This document shows positions 9,533-18,092 of a stretch of DNA of 64,000 nt, piece by piece. The stretch's first letter is position 1. Each line of letters opens with the position of its first letter. The DNA is taken from the NCBI GenBank assembly GCA_028289605.1, contig JANQON010000006.1, positions 186,001 through 250,000 on the forward strand. Direction: 5' to 3'. The notes beneath the pieces were generated by a model, which ran no database searches, was not told where the DNA came from, and saw only the letters and a program-made list of their open reading frames with translations. Made by a program: the position numbers and the translations under genes. This DNA comes from Hyphococcus sp. GTDB taxonomy: Bacteria; Pseudomonadota; Alphaproteobacteria; Caulobacterales; Parvularculaceae.

Positions 9533-9646
9533 CTAGTTGCCCGCGCAGACTTCAACGTCACCTGTCTCGGGATCAAATTCGATGTCAATCCTCGCCGCAC
9601 TGGCAATTGCAGCTAACCGTGTTGCGAGAGGAGGTATCCTGCTCAA
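9533..9646 (-). CDS. Very short open frame, possible remnant
   Basis: A 37-codon minus-strand frame from TTG 9646. Its stop overlaps the ribosome-binding region of the 82-residue membrane protein, so translational coupling is conceivable. The C-terminal phrase RIDIEFDPETGDVEVCAGN looks like real protein rather than noise. No ribosome-binding site precedes the TTG. It may be the tail of a lost toxin or immunity gene. Weak call. Confidence 0.25.
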   Translation of the reverse strand: MSRIPPLATRLAAIASAARIDIEFDPETGDVEVCAGN

Positions 9647-9692
9647 CTGCTTAAAGAGGTCGATTCACTCGCTGAAAGAGCAATTCCGCAAC

Positions 9693-10235
9693 TCAGTTAC
9701 TGTCAGGAAAGTGGCTCACGAAAAACTCTTCGATTCTTTGCGACAGCTCGCTTCCGTTGTGTTTGATTTTCAGGAAATCATCAATTGTCATGAACTTGGT
9801 TGCCAGAAACATTTCAAACAGTGTTCGATTCGGACCGCTAATGATCTCATTCTCAAACAAGAAATCATAAAGCTCTGCATATGATTGGATATGACTGTAT
9901 TCCTCTGTGCATTTGTCGTGAAATGCCCTCTGATACTTCGACAGGTCTGCACTAAGCTGTTCAGCGCTATTGTAACTTCCAGCATACTGCACTTCTTCAA
10001 TCTGAAATATACGCCTCAGCATATATCCTGATGAAAGCGCGATCGCTCTTTTTGAAAAAACTTTGCCTTTGATTGCTTCGAATTCTTCAGCGAGCTCATC
10101 GTTTTTGATTCCGACAAAAGGCTGAAGAATTGCATGACCTTTGTGCTTCTCAATATCATAATTCAACTCAAAGGTGAAACCTGACGGCGATTTGCACTCC
10201 AAAGGCTGCAACATCTCTTTCGGAATTGTACCCAT
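9693..10235 (-). CDS. Hypothetical protein in the Rhs-associated cluster
   Basis: 180 residues, soluble and acidic, with no signal peptide and no motif that I recognise. It starts at ATG 10235, 21 bases after the 113-residue membrane gene, without a clear ribosome-binding site. The segment from 9.7 to 10.6 kb is clearly richer in A and T than its surroundings, as is common for recently acquired toxin or immunity genes. Its position behind an orphan Rhs tip suggests an immunity or accessory role, but nothing in the protein itself shows this. Confidence 0.6.
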   Translation of the reverse strand: MGTIPKEMLQPLECKSPSGFTFELNYDIEKHKGHAILQPFVGIKNDELAEEFEAIKGKVFSKRAIALSSGYMLRRIFQIEEVQYAGSYNSAEQLSADLSKYQRAFHDKCTEEYSHIQSYAELYDFLFENEIISGPNRTLFEMFLATKFMTIDDFLKIKHNGSELSQRIEEFFVSHFPDSN

Positions 10236-10256
10236 TCTACTTGTTCGACGAAGGAC

Positions 10257-10598
10257 CTAGATCTTCCAAATCTTTTTATATTGGTTCAAAAACCACCACT
10301 GCCGAAGCATTTTTGCTAACCCAATTTCCCGAAGAGCTTCATTAAGATCGGAGACATACCTATCTCCTAGTCTCTTTTTTAGAATTCGGTGATGCTCGAT
10401 ATTCGGACGGTAGTATGAAAAATACTCTATAGAGAACGCCACAATGGCCCCGATAAAAAAAGTCACAACTATTGTGCTTGTCGGTTTATCGCGCCAAAAA
10501 ACAAATGCTATCAGGAAGAATACAATGCACTTAAAAAATCCGGCTTGCATAAGAAGTCGGAATGCTTCTTTTTCGACATTTAGAAGTTCTTGGGTCAC
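10257..10598 (-). CDS. Two-pass membrane protein, candidate immunity protein for the orphan Rhs tip
   Basis: 113 residues from GTG 10598, 15 bases after the stop of the orphan Rhs module. Two hydrophobic helices (FKCIVFFLIAFVFW and TIVVTFFIGAIVAFSIEYF) are followed by a basic cytoplasmic-looking tail ending KKIWKI. Small membrane proteins directly downstream of Rhs C-termini are often immunity proteins against membrane-acting toxins. Here that is inferred from gene order and from the hydrophobic Gly/Ala-rich end of the orphan tip. Composition is AT-rich. Confidence 0.6.
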   Translation of the reverse strand: MTQELLNVEKEAFRLLMQAGFFKCIVFFLIAFVFWRDKPTSTIVVTFFIGAIVAFSIEYFSYYRPNIEHHRILKKRLGDRYVSDLNEALREIGLAKMLRQWWFLNQYKKIWKI

Positions 10599-10613
10599 AG
10601 ATCCGAGTCTCGA

Positions 10614-12347
10614 TTAATTTGCACAACTACCGTTTGCCGAAATCGCTGTATCCATAATGGCGCCGGCCGTGCTAACTGTCGCCGGGAAAGCGGGTGCTGC
10701 AGCTGTTGCTGCGCCAATAGCACCTGAGACAAGTGCTCCTTCAATGCTTGGGTTCGGGCTACCCAGCGTAGCGCCATAAGCACCACCAACTGCTCCCGCA
10801 GAGCCCGCCATCACGCCGGCGCGCCAACCTGATAGCCCTATTGTTCCCGCGGACGCCAAACTACCAGTCCACGCCCCAAGGGCAGTATACCCAGCTACCT
10901 CTCCTGGACTTCCACCCGCCGCCGCCGCAATTGAACCAGATACGGCACCAGATGCAAGCGCTCCACCCGCAACGGCTGCACCGTCGCCGGAGAGCCCCAT
11001 GAAAGCCACAGTTGCACGCGGAACTACACCTGCACCGTATATCGTGCCAGCAACAACTCCTGTAGGGACTGCGAGCATTGCGCCTCCTGTTACTCCCAGT
11101 TGTGAGGTCGGCGCTCCGAAGGAGCAGAAAACTCCACAATGCCCACCCATCGGGTTAGTAGGAAGCCCAACCATTGACGGACCGGCCGACGCCTCGCCGG
11201 TAGCAGTTTCTGTACACAGGCCTGATTCACGTCCATTTGAGCTCGAACCACCTTCACCACCGTTCGTTGCCCCGCCCCCGTTAGCGGTGGCGTTTCTTAT
11301 CGACGTCCGCAGCATTGCCGTCTGCCAACCGGACGTGAAAATAGGTGTGCCTGTCACGATGATTGTGTCAGTAATGTTGCAGGTATTGCCGCCGTCGACG
11401 CAGGTGTTTCCCGGGTCTCGCGCCTGCGTGCCAGTTGGGTCCGTTCCATTAACCGGATCGCCGCCCACATAGGCGTACATGTTCATTCCGTCCCCGTACC
11501 CAATCGGATCGGACTGCATGAAACGTCCTAAGTCCGGATTGTACCAACGGGCCTTGTAGTAATAGAGCTCCACATGCTCGATCCAAGCTTGGCCGGTGTA
11601 TTGGAAGCGCCCGACATTGCTTGCGCCGGGCCGTCCGTAGGCGTCGTAGGTATTGACGTCTGTGACAGTTCCTGAAGAATTTGTGATGGCGACTATTGAA
11701 CCGCGCTCATCGGGAATCAGGAAGCGTCGATCTGCTGTTCCTGAGCCTTCGTACCAAACCAGCGGCTCATCAGCCGAAGCGCCGTGCACATATTTGCGCA
11801 GGACGTTATAGCTCGTATCGGTCTCGACCGTCAGCATGCTGCCCGCGTAAATAAAGCGATGAGTTGTATGCCCTGACTTGGAGGCCCAGCGTAGGCGTCC
11901 GTCGCCATGATAGTGCAGCGTCGCGCCGTTAGCGCTGTACATCAAATTATCCGGATAGTACGCGTAGGATTTCCCGTCCCACGACGTCACGTTACCCCGA
12001 TCGTCGTAGGAGACCGAGTTGCCGTCCACGCTGGTCGCCTGATTAAGTCCGTTGACGATGGCGTCTGCGTCGATGTTTAAGTGGTCGAGGAAAGCAAAGA
12101 GATCGTTCGACCGTGTCGCCTGAGTGATCTGGCCGGCTGGATTGTAGCTGAATGTTAAGTCCTGGTCGTGTGTGCTTCCGGTGAAGTCCGTATCCATGCT
12201 CGTTAGACGCGATGCGCCATCAAAGCCGTAGTCTGTGACGACGCCATTGCCGCGGGTAAGTTTTTTGCGCCGGCCGAGATCATCATATTCATAAGCTGCA
12301 AGCACGCCGACGCCTGATGTCGCCCCATTCTCACGCACCTTCGTCAT
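10614..12347 (-). CDS. Orphan Rhs C-terminal module (core plus alternative tip), no N-terminus
   Basis: The open frame covers YD repeats and the Rhs-associated core (ELYYYKARWYNPDLGRFMQSDPIGYGDGMNMYAYVGGDPVNG), then a 280-residue C-terminus unlike that of the complete rhs gene upstream. The new tip is Gly/Ala-rich with several long hydrophobic stretches. DNA similarity to the complete gene continues past the first ATG of this frame to about 12416. There, one base is missing relative to the complete copy and a TAG closes the frame near 12383. It therefore has no signal peptide and no native start, and is best read as a displaced tip that could be restored by recombination through the repeated core. 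Confidence 0.75.
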   Translation of the reverse strand: MTKVRENGATSGVGVLAAYEYDDLGRRKKLTRGNGVVTDYGFDGASRLTSMDTDFTGSTHDQDLTFSYNPAGQITQATRSNDLFAFLDHLNIDADAIVNGLNQATSVDGNSVSYDDRGNVTSWDGKSYAYYPDNLMYSANGATLHYHGDGRLRWASKSGHTTHRFIYAGSMLTVETDTSYNVLRKYVHGASADEPLVWYEGSGTADRRFLIPDERGSIVAITNSSGTVTDVNTYDAYGRPGASNVGRFQYTGQAWIEHVELYYYKARWYNPDLGRFMQSDPIGYGDGMNMYAYVGGDPVNGTDPTGTQARDPGNTCVDGGNTCNITDTIIVTGTPIFTSGWQTAMLRTSIRNATANGGGATNGGEGGSSSNGRESGLCTETATGEASAGPSMVGLPTNPMGGHCGVFCSFGAPTSQLGVTGGAMLAVPTGVVAGTIYGAGVVPRATVAFMGLSGDGAAVAGGALASGAVSGSIAAAAGGSPGEVAGYTALGAWTGSLASAGTIGLSGWRAGVMAGSAGAVGGAYGATLGSPNPSIEGALVSGAIGAATAAAPAFPATVSTAGAIMDTAISANGSCAN

Positions 12348-12416
12348 GGCGCCGGCGACGTCATAGTCGTAATTGGCGAAAATCTATTCAGACCCGAATA
12401 GTCCATCCGCGTCATG
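11431..12416 (-). repeat. Duplicated Rhs core, copy in the orphan module
   Basis: About 985 bases that closely match 13792-14781 on the same strand. Both copies encode the last YD repeats and the Rhs-associated core up to the junction where the tips diverge. The copies differ by scattered substitutions, a few bases of net length and a one-base deletion near 12390. The right edge lies about 36 bases after the stop of the gene at 12452. Confidence 0.8.
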
Positions 12417-12451
12417 AGCCAATGCTGCAATCTTGCCGAGAGTCCGGGCAG

Positions 12452-13039
12452 CTAATATTTTGGGGGGCTCGATCCGCCCTCTGACTGACCTGTGAAAAGA
12501 TCTACGGAAAATGCAACGCGGCAATCTTGGGGGGAATCCCAGCCGGTTCCTTTGATTTGACTATCAGTCACTTCGTCAATTTCCAGACCGTCCCAAGTAA
12601 GGCGTTCGGTTTTCCACAAGAATCCGCTTTTCTCGTATCCAACTAGGCGCGTGTGATCTTGGAAGACAATTATCCCGTGCTCCGTGCTGGAGAATACGTT
12701 TATAATGGGCATGCTTGGAATAGCTTCATATTTCGCAGGATGATCTACCGGCACCCAATAACCTTGCCCCTTGGCAACTACGCATACCACATCAGGATTT
12801 GGCGTCGCGCATACTTCGCTGAGGCCTTCTGGGCCAGCATCAAACGTGCCGGTCCATGGACTACATCGATCAGGAACAACACTCAGTTTTCGAACATCAC
12901 CGCTTGTTTGAAGCATCATCGTTTTCGAAGAATTTGAGGTGGGCACCGCACGAAAAAAGTGAGAACTGTCTTCGTCATGGTCAAGCAAATCTCGCGCAAC
13001 TGCATAACGCGATGAAAATCCGAGGTCCCTAAATTTCAC
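12452..13039 (-). CDS. Candidate immunity protein for the complete Rhs protein
   Basis: 195 residues from GTG 13039, ten bases after the rhs stop. It is a soluble protein with no signal peptide and several Trp/Tyr/His residues (GYWVPVDHPAKYEAIPSMP, HGIIVFQDHTRLVGYEKSG). I do not recognise a family. Polymorphic toxin genes are normally followed directly by their cognate immunity gene, and this is the only gene between the toxin-like tip and the orphan module. The function is therefore inferred from position. Confidence 0.65.
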   Translation of the reverse strand: MKFRDLGFSSRYAVARDLLDHDEDSSHFFRAVPTSNSSKTMMLQTSGDVRKLSVVPDRCSPWTGTFDAGPEGLSEVCATPNPDVVCVVAKGQGYWVPVDHPAKYEAIPSMPIINVFSSTEHGIIVFQDHTRLVGYEKSGFLWKTERLTWDGLEIDEVTDSQIKGTGWDSPQDCRVAFSVDLFTGQSEGGSSPPKY

Positions 13040-13049
13040 AATTATCCCA

Positions 13050-16000
13050 CTATCTATCCGGTCTGAAAAAACGATGAACTACAATTTCGGTTCGACCGGA
13101 CGCAGACGGGCGAACGCCAATTTCAAAAACTCCAGCCGTATTATTTATGTAACCTCTTTGACTATAAAGCACATAGTTTGAGCTGATAGTCTGACGATTT
13201 CCAGCATATATAGCATCGTCAAAATACGAAGGAAAGTTGTGATGTGGCCCTGTGTCGGTAGTTTCACGAAGCAAAACGCGAGAAGAATTTATCCGATTGG
13301 GGTTACCGACATAACGAACTCCAAGCAGCACAGCTCCTTTTGTGATAGCGACCACCCCACCAGCAACATCCATCACGTAACTGGCATCTGCCGCTTCGCC
13401 ACAGTTCGAACCGCAGTCAATTGCAGGACTTGCGTTCCCGACAATTGCTTCTAAAGCACCATGCGAGATATTTCCTGTCCCAGATACTACTTCATTTAGT
13501 TGACCTTGCCCGTCTGAAACGGTTCCTGAAGCACAAGCGGTCGAACCGCTGACGGTAGCGCAGCCGGCGAACGAATATCCAGATTCATCATTGGAATCGG
13601 CGCCTTCCGCTCGACTTGCACCGCCAAGGAACGATCTAACCTCTCCGCCGTTCCATTGCGCGCCAAATGCGTCGTTGCCGAACGTAAAAAAACCCGTCAT
13701 GGCAAAGTTTGCGACCGAGGACGCCGCTAGTGAACCGGATGATGTGGGGCCACTCGTTCCGCCAATTGCGGCAATGGCAAGCAGCGATTCTCCAGTTGGA
13801 TCCGCATAGTTCACCGGATCCCCGCCGACATACCCATACATATTCATCCCGTCGCCATACCCAATGGGGTCAGTCTGCATGAACCGCCCAAGCTCCGGGT
13901 TGTAAAACCGAACCTTGTAGTAATAGAGCTCAACCTCGTCGATCCAGGCCTGGCCGGTGTACTGGAAGCGCCCGACGCTTGACGCGCCCGGTCGTCCGTA
14001 GGCGTCATAGGTGTTGACGTCGGTGACGGTCCCTAAGTCATTGGCGACGGCGATGATGGAGCCGCGTTCGTCGGCGGTCAGCCAGCGGCGGTCGGTCGTG
14101 TCGTCGCCCTCATACCAGACGATGGGCTCGTCTACGCCGGCGCCGTGCACATAGCGGCGCAATGTGGTCGAGCCGGGCGCTGAATTCTCCCCGATGATCG
14201 CGCCGCCGGCGTAAAGAAAGCGGAAGGCGCTGCCGCCTTTTTCCACCCAGTGCAGGCGCCCTGCGGCGTCGTAATGGAGCTCGGCCCCGGAGCCGGTGTC
14301 GGTCAGGAAGTTTTCGTTATCATAGGTGTAGGTCTCCCCGTCCCAGGAGCCGACATTGCCGTTGTCGTCGTAGGTGACCGAGGACCCGCCGATGCTGGTC
14401 GCCTGGTTGAGCCCGTTGATGATTTCTACATTATCGATGTTGAAATGATCGAGGAACGCAAAGACATCGTTTGACCGCGCGGCCTGGGTGATCTGGCCGG
14501 CCGGGTTGTAGGAGAAGTCGAGATCCTGGTCGTGGGTCGTTCCCTGGAAGTTGAAATCAAGATCAGTCAGCCGGCCCGCCCCGTCATAGGCGTAGTCGAT
14601 GACATTGTCGTTCCCCAGCGTTCGCTTCACGCGCCGGCCGAGATCGTCATAGTCATACTCCGCCAATACGCCGCTGCCGCTGGTCGCCCCTTTCTCGCGC
14701 ACTTTGGTCACCGCGCCGGAGATGTCGTAGTCGTAATTGACGTAGAAACTATTCGGGCCCGGATAATCCATCCGCGTCATGCGCCCGGCGACGTCATAGG
14801 TATAGTCCACCGTGCCGCCGACCTGGATTTCGCGGGTCATGCGCCCCAGAGCGTCATAATCGTAAGAAACGTTCGGCCAGCCGCTGTTGACGGTCAATTG
14901 CGTCACCCGGCCCAGATTGTCGTATGCAGTCGTACGAGTGGATGTTCCTGTAACGGAGATGACGCGCTCCAGGTTGTCGTAGCCATAGGTCGCCGTGATC
15001 CCGTCGCGATTGCGCCAGGTCGCTGCCGCCCCGGTGTCGCGATAGGTCCATTGTTCATAATCCGTAGACGAACTGGTCCCCGCCGCTGCCTTGGACGGAT
15101 AGCGGGTCTTGGATAGACGATCATGGGCGTCATACTCATAGGTCGTCTTATTGCCCTCGCCGTCAGTGAGGGTGAAGAGTTGGCCGTTGGTCGTATAAGC
15201 GCGGGTCACCACGTCCGCAGCGACAGTTGTGCCGTACGCAGTCGTTGTCTTTAATGGGCGGTTCAGTGCGTCATAAGTCGTCCTCGTGATGCGGTCCTCG
15301 CCGAATGAACCGGTAGATCCCAGCGAACAGGCTGCTGGCGCTGAACCGAAAACAGCCGGATTCATGCGCTGTGCTGTACAGTCGACCCTGCCGCGGCTGT
15401 CAAAGCTGATCTGGGCAACGCCATAGGTCACACCACCGGCGGCGAATGTTTCTTTGATTGCTCTGCCATAGGAGTCGAAGGTAGTCGTCGTAGACTGCAA
15501 GGCCGCGAAGGACGCCATGCTCGACGCGCTTGTGGTCGTGCCTGCCTCTGAAAGGTAGGGCAGACCACGGCTGTTGTAACTGATCCGGGTCGCGCGGTAC
15601 TTGAGCGATCCGCCGCCGTCGGGGTCAGGGCCAATGGTTCCCGTCACTTGTCCGACGTCATTGTAGAAGGTACGCGTGCGATCGTCAGTGCCCGAAAGCG
15701 GCCCATCGACAAGATAAGGCCGCCGCTGATGGTCGTAGGAAATTGATGTGCTCGATGTAATGGCGCCGTCGCCCGACTTTAGGCGCACGCCACCGGGCAA
15801 AGCGTCAGTACCGGAGGAATACCAGGGCTCAACAAGACTCTCCGCGGCATCGCCGACACAGGTCTCCGAAGTTGTCAGTGGCCACCGGCGAATGCGGGTC
15901 AAGCGCCAGACAGTGGACGAGTCATAAACCGACGGATTCCAGTAGTGGAAGGTGGTGTTTGCCCGAGAAATGCCGCTGCCCGGCGAAGGTGTCTTGATGC

Positions 16001-17288
16001 TGGTGATCTCGCCAAAAGATGCGTAGGTATAGTCGGTCTGTCGACCCAGCGCATCCTTAGTCCAAGTCGGCTTATTGCACGTCTTCGGGTTAGTGCAGGA
16101 CGATGGATATGAGGCCTCGAACGACGTAATCGGCGAACCGCCGCTCTTGTTGTAATTTTTGACGGCAGTGATGTTACCGCGGGAATCATACGTATATGTG
16201 GTGTAGTTCCCCTCAGGTGGCGTCACTCGGGTGAGCCGGCCGTAAGAATCATATTGATAACTTGTTGTTTGGTTTAGGGCGTTTCTGTCAGATGTGACCC
16301 GGTTGGTCGAGGTGTCGCTAGTGACAGTCCGCACCGCCGAACCCGGCGCCGTCACTGTGGTCGTGCGAGTGGAGCCGTTGTCTGCATAGTTGTATGTCCA
16401 AGTAAGGCCAAGCTTCGAAAGCGTCGCGACTCTGTCCGAGCTGTCATAGGTAACCGTGATGTCGTTAGACGAAGCGCCGGGCCCTTTGTACCCGATAATC
16501 CGACCCGCGGTGTCTCGTGGGTAGGAATATGTTCGCCCTTCTTCATCCGTTATCCCGCCCGAAAATGTGAATGATTGCCATGTTCCGGATCCAAACAAGG
16601 ACTTGACTGTGACGCCTCCAAGCGCTGTCCACAGCGCGCTGCAACACGTATCTGACAAGTGGTCGTAGTCGAGGCGATAACCGAGCGAACTTTCAACAGC
16701 ATCAAGTCGAGTCTGGCTCACCCAAATCAAACACTGCATGAAATCGTCATAGGCGGTGCATTCAGATCCCGCCGAATAAACGTAGTTCAGCACCTCGCCA
16801 GTCGGATAGGTAATTCTCTGAATTCGCGCAATGTTTGCCTGTGTTGGAACAAGCGACGCCATCGAAGTCGTATAGATCGCTTCAATGCCGGCCGGAGAAG
16901 TATATGTATACCGAGCGAGGCTTGGCTGATGAACCAGCGTCCCGCCCTGCCCTTCCGCAGGTGAGTAATTCGACCCCGACTTTGTGAATACAGTTGACTG
17001 ACCGAGTAATGTGACAGTGTACGTAGACCCCGACGCGTTGATGCCGCCGTACATCGAATCAATGTGGCTGTATCCTTTACTACGGGAATAGCTGATTGAT
17101 CCCGGACCTTGACCGATACTAATGGTCGGATAAGGCGGATAAAACTCGCCTGTAATTAGATCGACGCCATTGCCGTCCAACGAACTATGCGAGGCCGGCG
17201 GCGACTCAGATGGCTGTGCGAAAGCGCCTGCCACAGAAAAAATCGCCAACAGAATTGCGCCCGCGGCGCTCCACATCGCACGGTTCAT
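13050..17288 (-). CDS. Secreted RHS/YD-repeat protein with polymorphic toxin-like tip
   Basis: 1412 residues. A Sec signal peptide (about 25 residues, ending AGAFAQ) is followed by an N-terminal beta region (VDLITGEFYPPYPTISIGQGPG). A long array of YD repeats (YDSYGRLTRV, YDAHDRLSK and similar) runs to about residue 1090. The Rhs-associated core GRFMQTDPIGYGDGMNMYGYVGGDPVNYADPTG lies at about residues 1133-1165. The roughly 245-residue tip ends in a compact segment with DTGPHHNFPSYFDDAIYAG, YVLYSQRGYINN and IVVHRFF, which looks like a small toxin domain with conserved His residues. I cannot name its family. No PAAR or VgrG part is visible, so delivery is probably not by the classic T6SS route. 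Confidence 0.88.
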   Translation of the reverse strand: MNRAMWSAAGAILLAIFSVAGAFAQPSESPPASHSSLDGNGVDLITGEFYPPYPTISIGQGPGSISYSRSKGYSHIDSMYGGINASGSTYTVTLLGQSTVFTKSGSNYSPAEGQGGTLVHQPSLARYTYTSPAGIEAIYTTSMASLVPTQANIARIQRITYPTGEVLNYVYSAGSECTAYDDFMQCLIWVSQTRLDAVESSLGYRLDYDHLSDTCCSALWTALGGVTVKSLFGSGTWQSFTFSGGITDEEGRTYSYPRDTAGRIIGYKGPGASSNDITVTYDSSDRVATLSKLGLTWTYNYADNGSTRTTTVTAPGSAVRTVTSDTSTNRVTSDRNALNQTTSYQYDSYGRLTRVTPPEGNYTTYTYDSRGNITAVKNYNKSGGSPITSFEASYPSSCTNPKTCNKPTWTKDALGRQTDYTYASFGEITSIKTPSPGSGISRANTTFHYWNPSVYDSSTVWRLTRIRRWPLTTSETCVGDAAESLVEPWYSSGTDALPGGVRLKSGDGAITSSTSISYDHQRRPYLVDGPLSGTDDRTRTFYNDVGQVTGTIGPDPDGGGSLKYRATRISYNSRGLPYLSEAGTTTSASSMASFAALQSTTTTFDSYGRAIKETFAAGGVTYGVAQISFDSRGRVDCTAQRMNPAVFGSAPAACSLGSTGSFGEDRITRTTYDALNRPLKTTTAYGTTVAADVVTRAYTTNGQLFTLTDGEGNKTTYEYDAHDRLSKTRYPSKAAAGTSSSTDYEQWTYRDTGAAATWRNRDGITATYGYDNLERVISVTGTSTRTTAYDNLGRVTQLTVNSGWPNVSYDYDALGRMTREIQVGGTVDYTYDVAGRMTRMDYPGPNSFYVNYDYDISGAVTKVREKGATSGSGVLAEYDYDDLGRRVKRTLGNDNVIDYAYDGAGRLTDLDFNFQGTTHDQDLDFSYNPAGQITQAARSNDVFAFLDHFNIDNVEIINGLNQATSIGGSSVTYDDNGNVGSWDGETYTYDNENFLTDTGSGAELHYDAAGRLHWVEKGGSAFRFLYAGGAIIGENSAPGSTTLRRYVHGAGVDEPIVWYEGDDTTDRRWLTADERGSIIAVANDLGTVTDVNTYDAYGRPGASSVGRFQYTGQAWIDEVELYYYKVRFYNPELGRFMQTDPIGYGDGMNMYGYVGGDPVNYADPTGESLLAIAAIGGTSGPTSSGSLAASSVANFAMTGFFTFGNDAFGAQWNGGEVRSFLGGASRAEGADSNDESGYSFAGCATVSGSTACASGTVSDGQGQLNEVVSGTGNISHGALEAIVGNASPAIDCGSNCGEAADASYVMDVAGGVVAITKGAVLLGVRYVGNPNRINSSRVLLRETTDTGPHHNFPSYFDDAIYAGNRQTISSNYVLYSQRGYINNTAGVFEIGVRPSASGRTEIVVHRFFRPDR
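13792..14781 (-). repeat. Duplicated Rhs core, copy in the complete gene
   Basis: Partner of the repeat at 11431-12416. It covers the distal YD repeats and core of the complete rhs gene. The two copies lie in direct orientation about 2.4 kb apart with the 195-residue gene between them, so homologous recombination would swap tips and delete that gene. Confidence 0.8.
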
Positions 17289-17698
17289 GGCGTTTATCCC
17301 AATGTGTTGGCTACATCGCGCCCAACATGATGCAAGCCGTTAGGCCGAATTAGCTTGCCGCCGATATGGCAACACTTAAATCGGCGGCAGTTTTTGTATC
17401 GCTATTCACAAAGCAAAATTACTCCGAACGTCGTAACGGTTCGGCGCGATAACCGCTCGCGTCGATCCGTACGGTTTAACGCAGTCGAAAAACTGCGAGT
17501 CTGCCTCCGGTGAAGTACGCGCCCAATATTCGAAGAATGATTGATCGTTGATCGGGCAAGTGCCTTTGTCAAGACAAACATCAATATCCATACATTTTTC
17601 TGAAATAATATTCAGTCGCAGAGTTTCCTACCGTATACGGATTGACAAGTAATAGACTCGAGCGCACCTTGTGACTTGCAGCAAAAAATGGTGACGCC
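17289..17698. other. Intergenic region upstream of rhs with one doubtful small frame
   Basis: This region lies between the divergent rhs gene and the small secreted protein at 17699. The only suggestive content is a minus-strand 61-codon frame (17406-17591) with a cysteine-containing start (MDIDVCLDKGTCPINDQSFF) that reads like real protein. It lacks a ribosome-binding site and a recognisable family, and may be a remnant. A promoter for rhs must lie in the left part but was not resolved. Confidence 0.3.
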
Positions 17699-18040
17699 AT
17701 GTTGCTAACGCTTTCTGCTTCCCTGCTTGTTCTTGCAGCCGACCCGCCCAAAGGCGCGATGTGCGTACGATCGACGTATGACAACGGCGACTATATTACC
17801 TTTGTCATACCAACTGATCGTCTTTCCGAGTTTTCCGGAAAAGCAGCGACTAAACGCCGTAAATTCGACGTCATTGATTGCCCGAGCAAGTGGAGCGCGG
17901 CGACGACGCAGAAGTTTTGTGATGCAATTGATAAGTTCAGCGACGATCTGAAGTCCGCGATGAAGGAGATTTACTCCATTTCCCCTGATGAAATGTGCGA
18001 GGCGGCCAAAGAAGTGGGCCGGCTGGACTCAAAGACGTAG
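17699..18040 (+). CDS. Small secreted protein of unknown function
   Basis: 113 residues. A short hydrophobic N-terminus (LLTLSASLLVLAAD) can serve as a signal peptide. The rest holds four cysteines, which could form disulfides in the periplasm (AMCVRS, IDCPSKW, KFCDAID, EMCEAAK). The ribosome-binding site before ATG 17699 is poor. It lies just upstream of the YD/discoidin gene on the same strand, 52 bases apart, so the two may be co-transcribed. No family was recognised. Confidence 0.5.
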   Translation: MLLTLSASLLVLAADPPKGAMCVRSTYDNGDYITFVIPTDRLSEFSGKAATKRRKFDVIDCPSKWSAATTQKFCDAIDKFSDDLKSAMKEIYSISPDEMCEAAKEVGRLDSKT

Positions 18041-18092
18041 CTGAACCCGCGCACCTCAAGATACTGGCGCGATTTCACTTATAGGAGTGATG

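Noticed and set aside
14532-15116. Long open frame on the plus strand inside rhs
   Set aside because: It is antisense to conserved YD repeats, whose repetitive codon pattern keeps other frames open. No start signal and no family.
13050-17288. Repeated short motifs resembling a CRISPR or tandem repeat array
   Set aside because: They are protein-coding YD repeats with variable sequence, in one long frame.
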